A stretch of DNA of 6,141 nt from Acidimicrobiales bacterium. Lineage in GTDB: Bacteria > Actinomycetota > Acidimicrobiia > Acidimicrobiales > Bog-793. Every line of letters starts with the position of its first letter. The first letter of the stretch is position 1. The notes under the pieces were generated by a model. It ran no database searches. It was given only the letters and a program-made list of their open reading frames with translations, and had not been told where the DNA came from. The stretch spans positions 1 to 6,141 of the forward strand of contig JASHRK010000385.1 in the NCBI GenBank assembly GCA_030037405.1, written 5' to 3'. Shown one piece after another: positions 5,758-6,141 of this stretch. The translations under genes and the position numbers were made by a program.

Positions 5758-5802
5758 ATGCGAGGGCGCGACGAACTTGCCCGAGTGAGGACGGAGCGAT
5801 GA
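5758..5802 (+). CDS. 14-codon ORF overlapping the kinase start (possible leader peptide)
   Basis: An ATG at 5758 opens a 14-residue Arg/Glu-rich ORF (MRGRDELARVRTER) whose TGA at 5800-5802 overlaps the kinase ATG as ATGA. AAGGAG at 5750-5755 is the best Shine-Dalgarno-like sequence in the region but lies only two bases before this ATG, too close for normal initiation. If translated it could couple to the kinase gene. It is short enough to occur by chance. Confidence 0.2.
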   Translation: MRGRDELARVRTER

Positions 5803-6141
5803 CCCCGGCGGTCGACGGGGCGAGGGGACAAGTGGCGACGGACGCCAGACGGCTCGCGATTCCTCGCTTCGAGTTCGTGGAGGATCTCGGGCGGGGGGCC
5901 ACCACCGCTGTATACCGCGCGCTACGTGAGGGTCGCGAGTACGCCGTCAAGGTGAAGGAGCTGACGGGACCGGACGATCCTGCGAGGATCACCTTCCGCC
6001 GCGAGGCCGCCATCCTGGCGGCGATCCGGCACCCCTGCCTCGGAGAGATGTACGAGGTCGGCGACGACGGGCGGATCGCCTACCTCGTGATGGAGCTGAT
6101 CCGAGGGCGCCAGCTCGGCGACGTCGTCGACACCGAGACCC
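5799..6141 (+). CDS. Serine/threonine protein kinase (Hanks type), N-terminal part cut by the window end
   Basis: The frame opens at ATG 5799 and is still open after 114 codons at the window edge. After about 20 hydrophilic residues the kinase N-lobe appears: the nucleotide loop LGRGATTAVYRA (30-41, Gly31 and Gly33), the ATP-binding Lys51 in YAVKVKE, the helix-C Glu69 in FRREAAIL, then RHPCLGEMYEVGDDG and the hinge YLVMELIRGRQL (95-106). These are in the right order and spacing. The third glycine of the loop is replaced (ATTA), a change also seen in other bacterial kinases. The catalytic HRD and DFG motifs lie outside, so activity cannot be judged. TGAGG at 5786-5790, eight bases upstream, supports the start, and no in-frame start codon occurs in the 14 codons before it. 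The absence of any hydrophobic stretch at the start places this part in the cytoplasm. Whether the protein continues as a PknB-like receptor or a larger multidomain kinase cannot be seen. Confidence 0.88.
   Translation, partial: MTPAVDGARGQVATDARRLAIPRFEFVEDLGRGATTAVYRALREGREYAVKVKELTGPDDPARITFRREAAILAAIRHPCLGEMYEVGDDGRIAYLVMELIRGRQLGDVVDTET

Noticed and set aside
4162..5802. 546-codon plus-strand ORF across the GH18 gene
   Set aside because: Arg/Pro-rich translation out of frame with a clear GH18 protein; only its last 14 codons were kept as a weak separate possibility.
5343..6013. Minus-strand ORFs over the GH18 end, repeat region and kinase start
   Set aside because: Low-complexity Arg/Ser/Pro products opposite real genes; no motif or start signal.

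Overview
The window is a 6.1 kb piece of a very GC-rich bacterial chromosome. Most codons end in G or C, GTG starts are common, and several genes carry a TANNNT box a few bases before the start codon, as in leaderless actinobacterial genes. The three-part transhydrogenase operon and a membrane PIN-TRAM protein of the YacL type also fit an actinobacterium, perhaps a deep-branching class such as Acidimicrobiia or Thermoleophilia. The class is inference; the sequence shown does not fix it. No rRNA, tRNA, CRISPR array, transposase or integrase was seen.

Layout from left to right. (1) Positions 1-1793, plus strand: the end of a proton-pumping NAD(P)+ transhydrogenase operon. It holds the last 32 codons of pntAA, all of pntAB and all of pntB, joined by 4-base stop/start overlaps. 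(2) Positions 1794-1896: intergenic DNA with two small hairpins, then a 7-bp-arm palindrome on a -10-like box that ends 6 bases before the next start. (3) Positions 1897-3117, plus strand: a single-gene Fic-domain protein with its own N-terminal inhibitory motif, a Fic motif in which GNGR reads GSGR, and a C-terminal winged-helix-like segment. (4) Positions 3196-4242, minus strand: an integral-membrane PIN-TRAM protein (YacL family), convergent with fic. (5) Positions 4325-5617, plus strand: a GH18-family glycoside hydrolase made as a lipoprotein, divergent from the PIN-TRAM gene across an 82-bp promoter region. (6) Positions 5618-5798: a GC-rich intergenic region with short tandem repeats, a -10-like TATGCT and a 14-codon ORF. 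(7) Position 5799 to the window end, plus strand: the N-lobe of a Hanks-type Ser/Thr protein kinase, cut off by the window edge.

The genes do not form one pathway. The transhydrogenase links the proton gradient to NADPH supply. The membrane PIN-TRAM protein, the GH18 lipoprotein and the kinase are probably separate chromosomal genes concerned with RNA, the cell envelope and signalling. The fic gene looks like an independent cassette between them. The most interesting unit is fic: one polypeptide appears to hold an AMP-transfer-type enzyme, its inhibitor and a DNA-binding-like domain, and its apparently leaderless promoter is covered by a palindrome. This suggests, but does not prove, a one-gene autoregulated switch.
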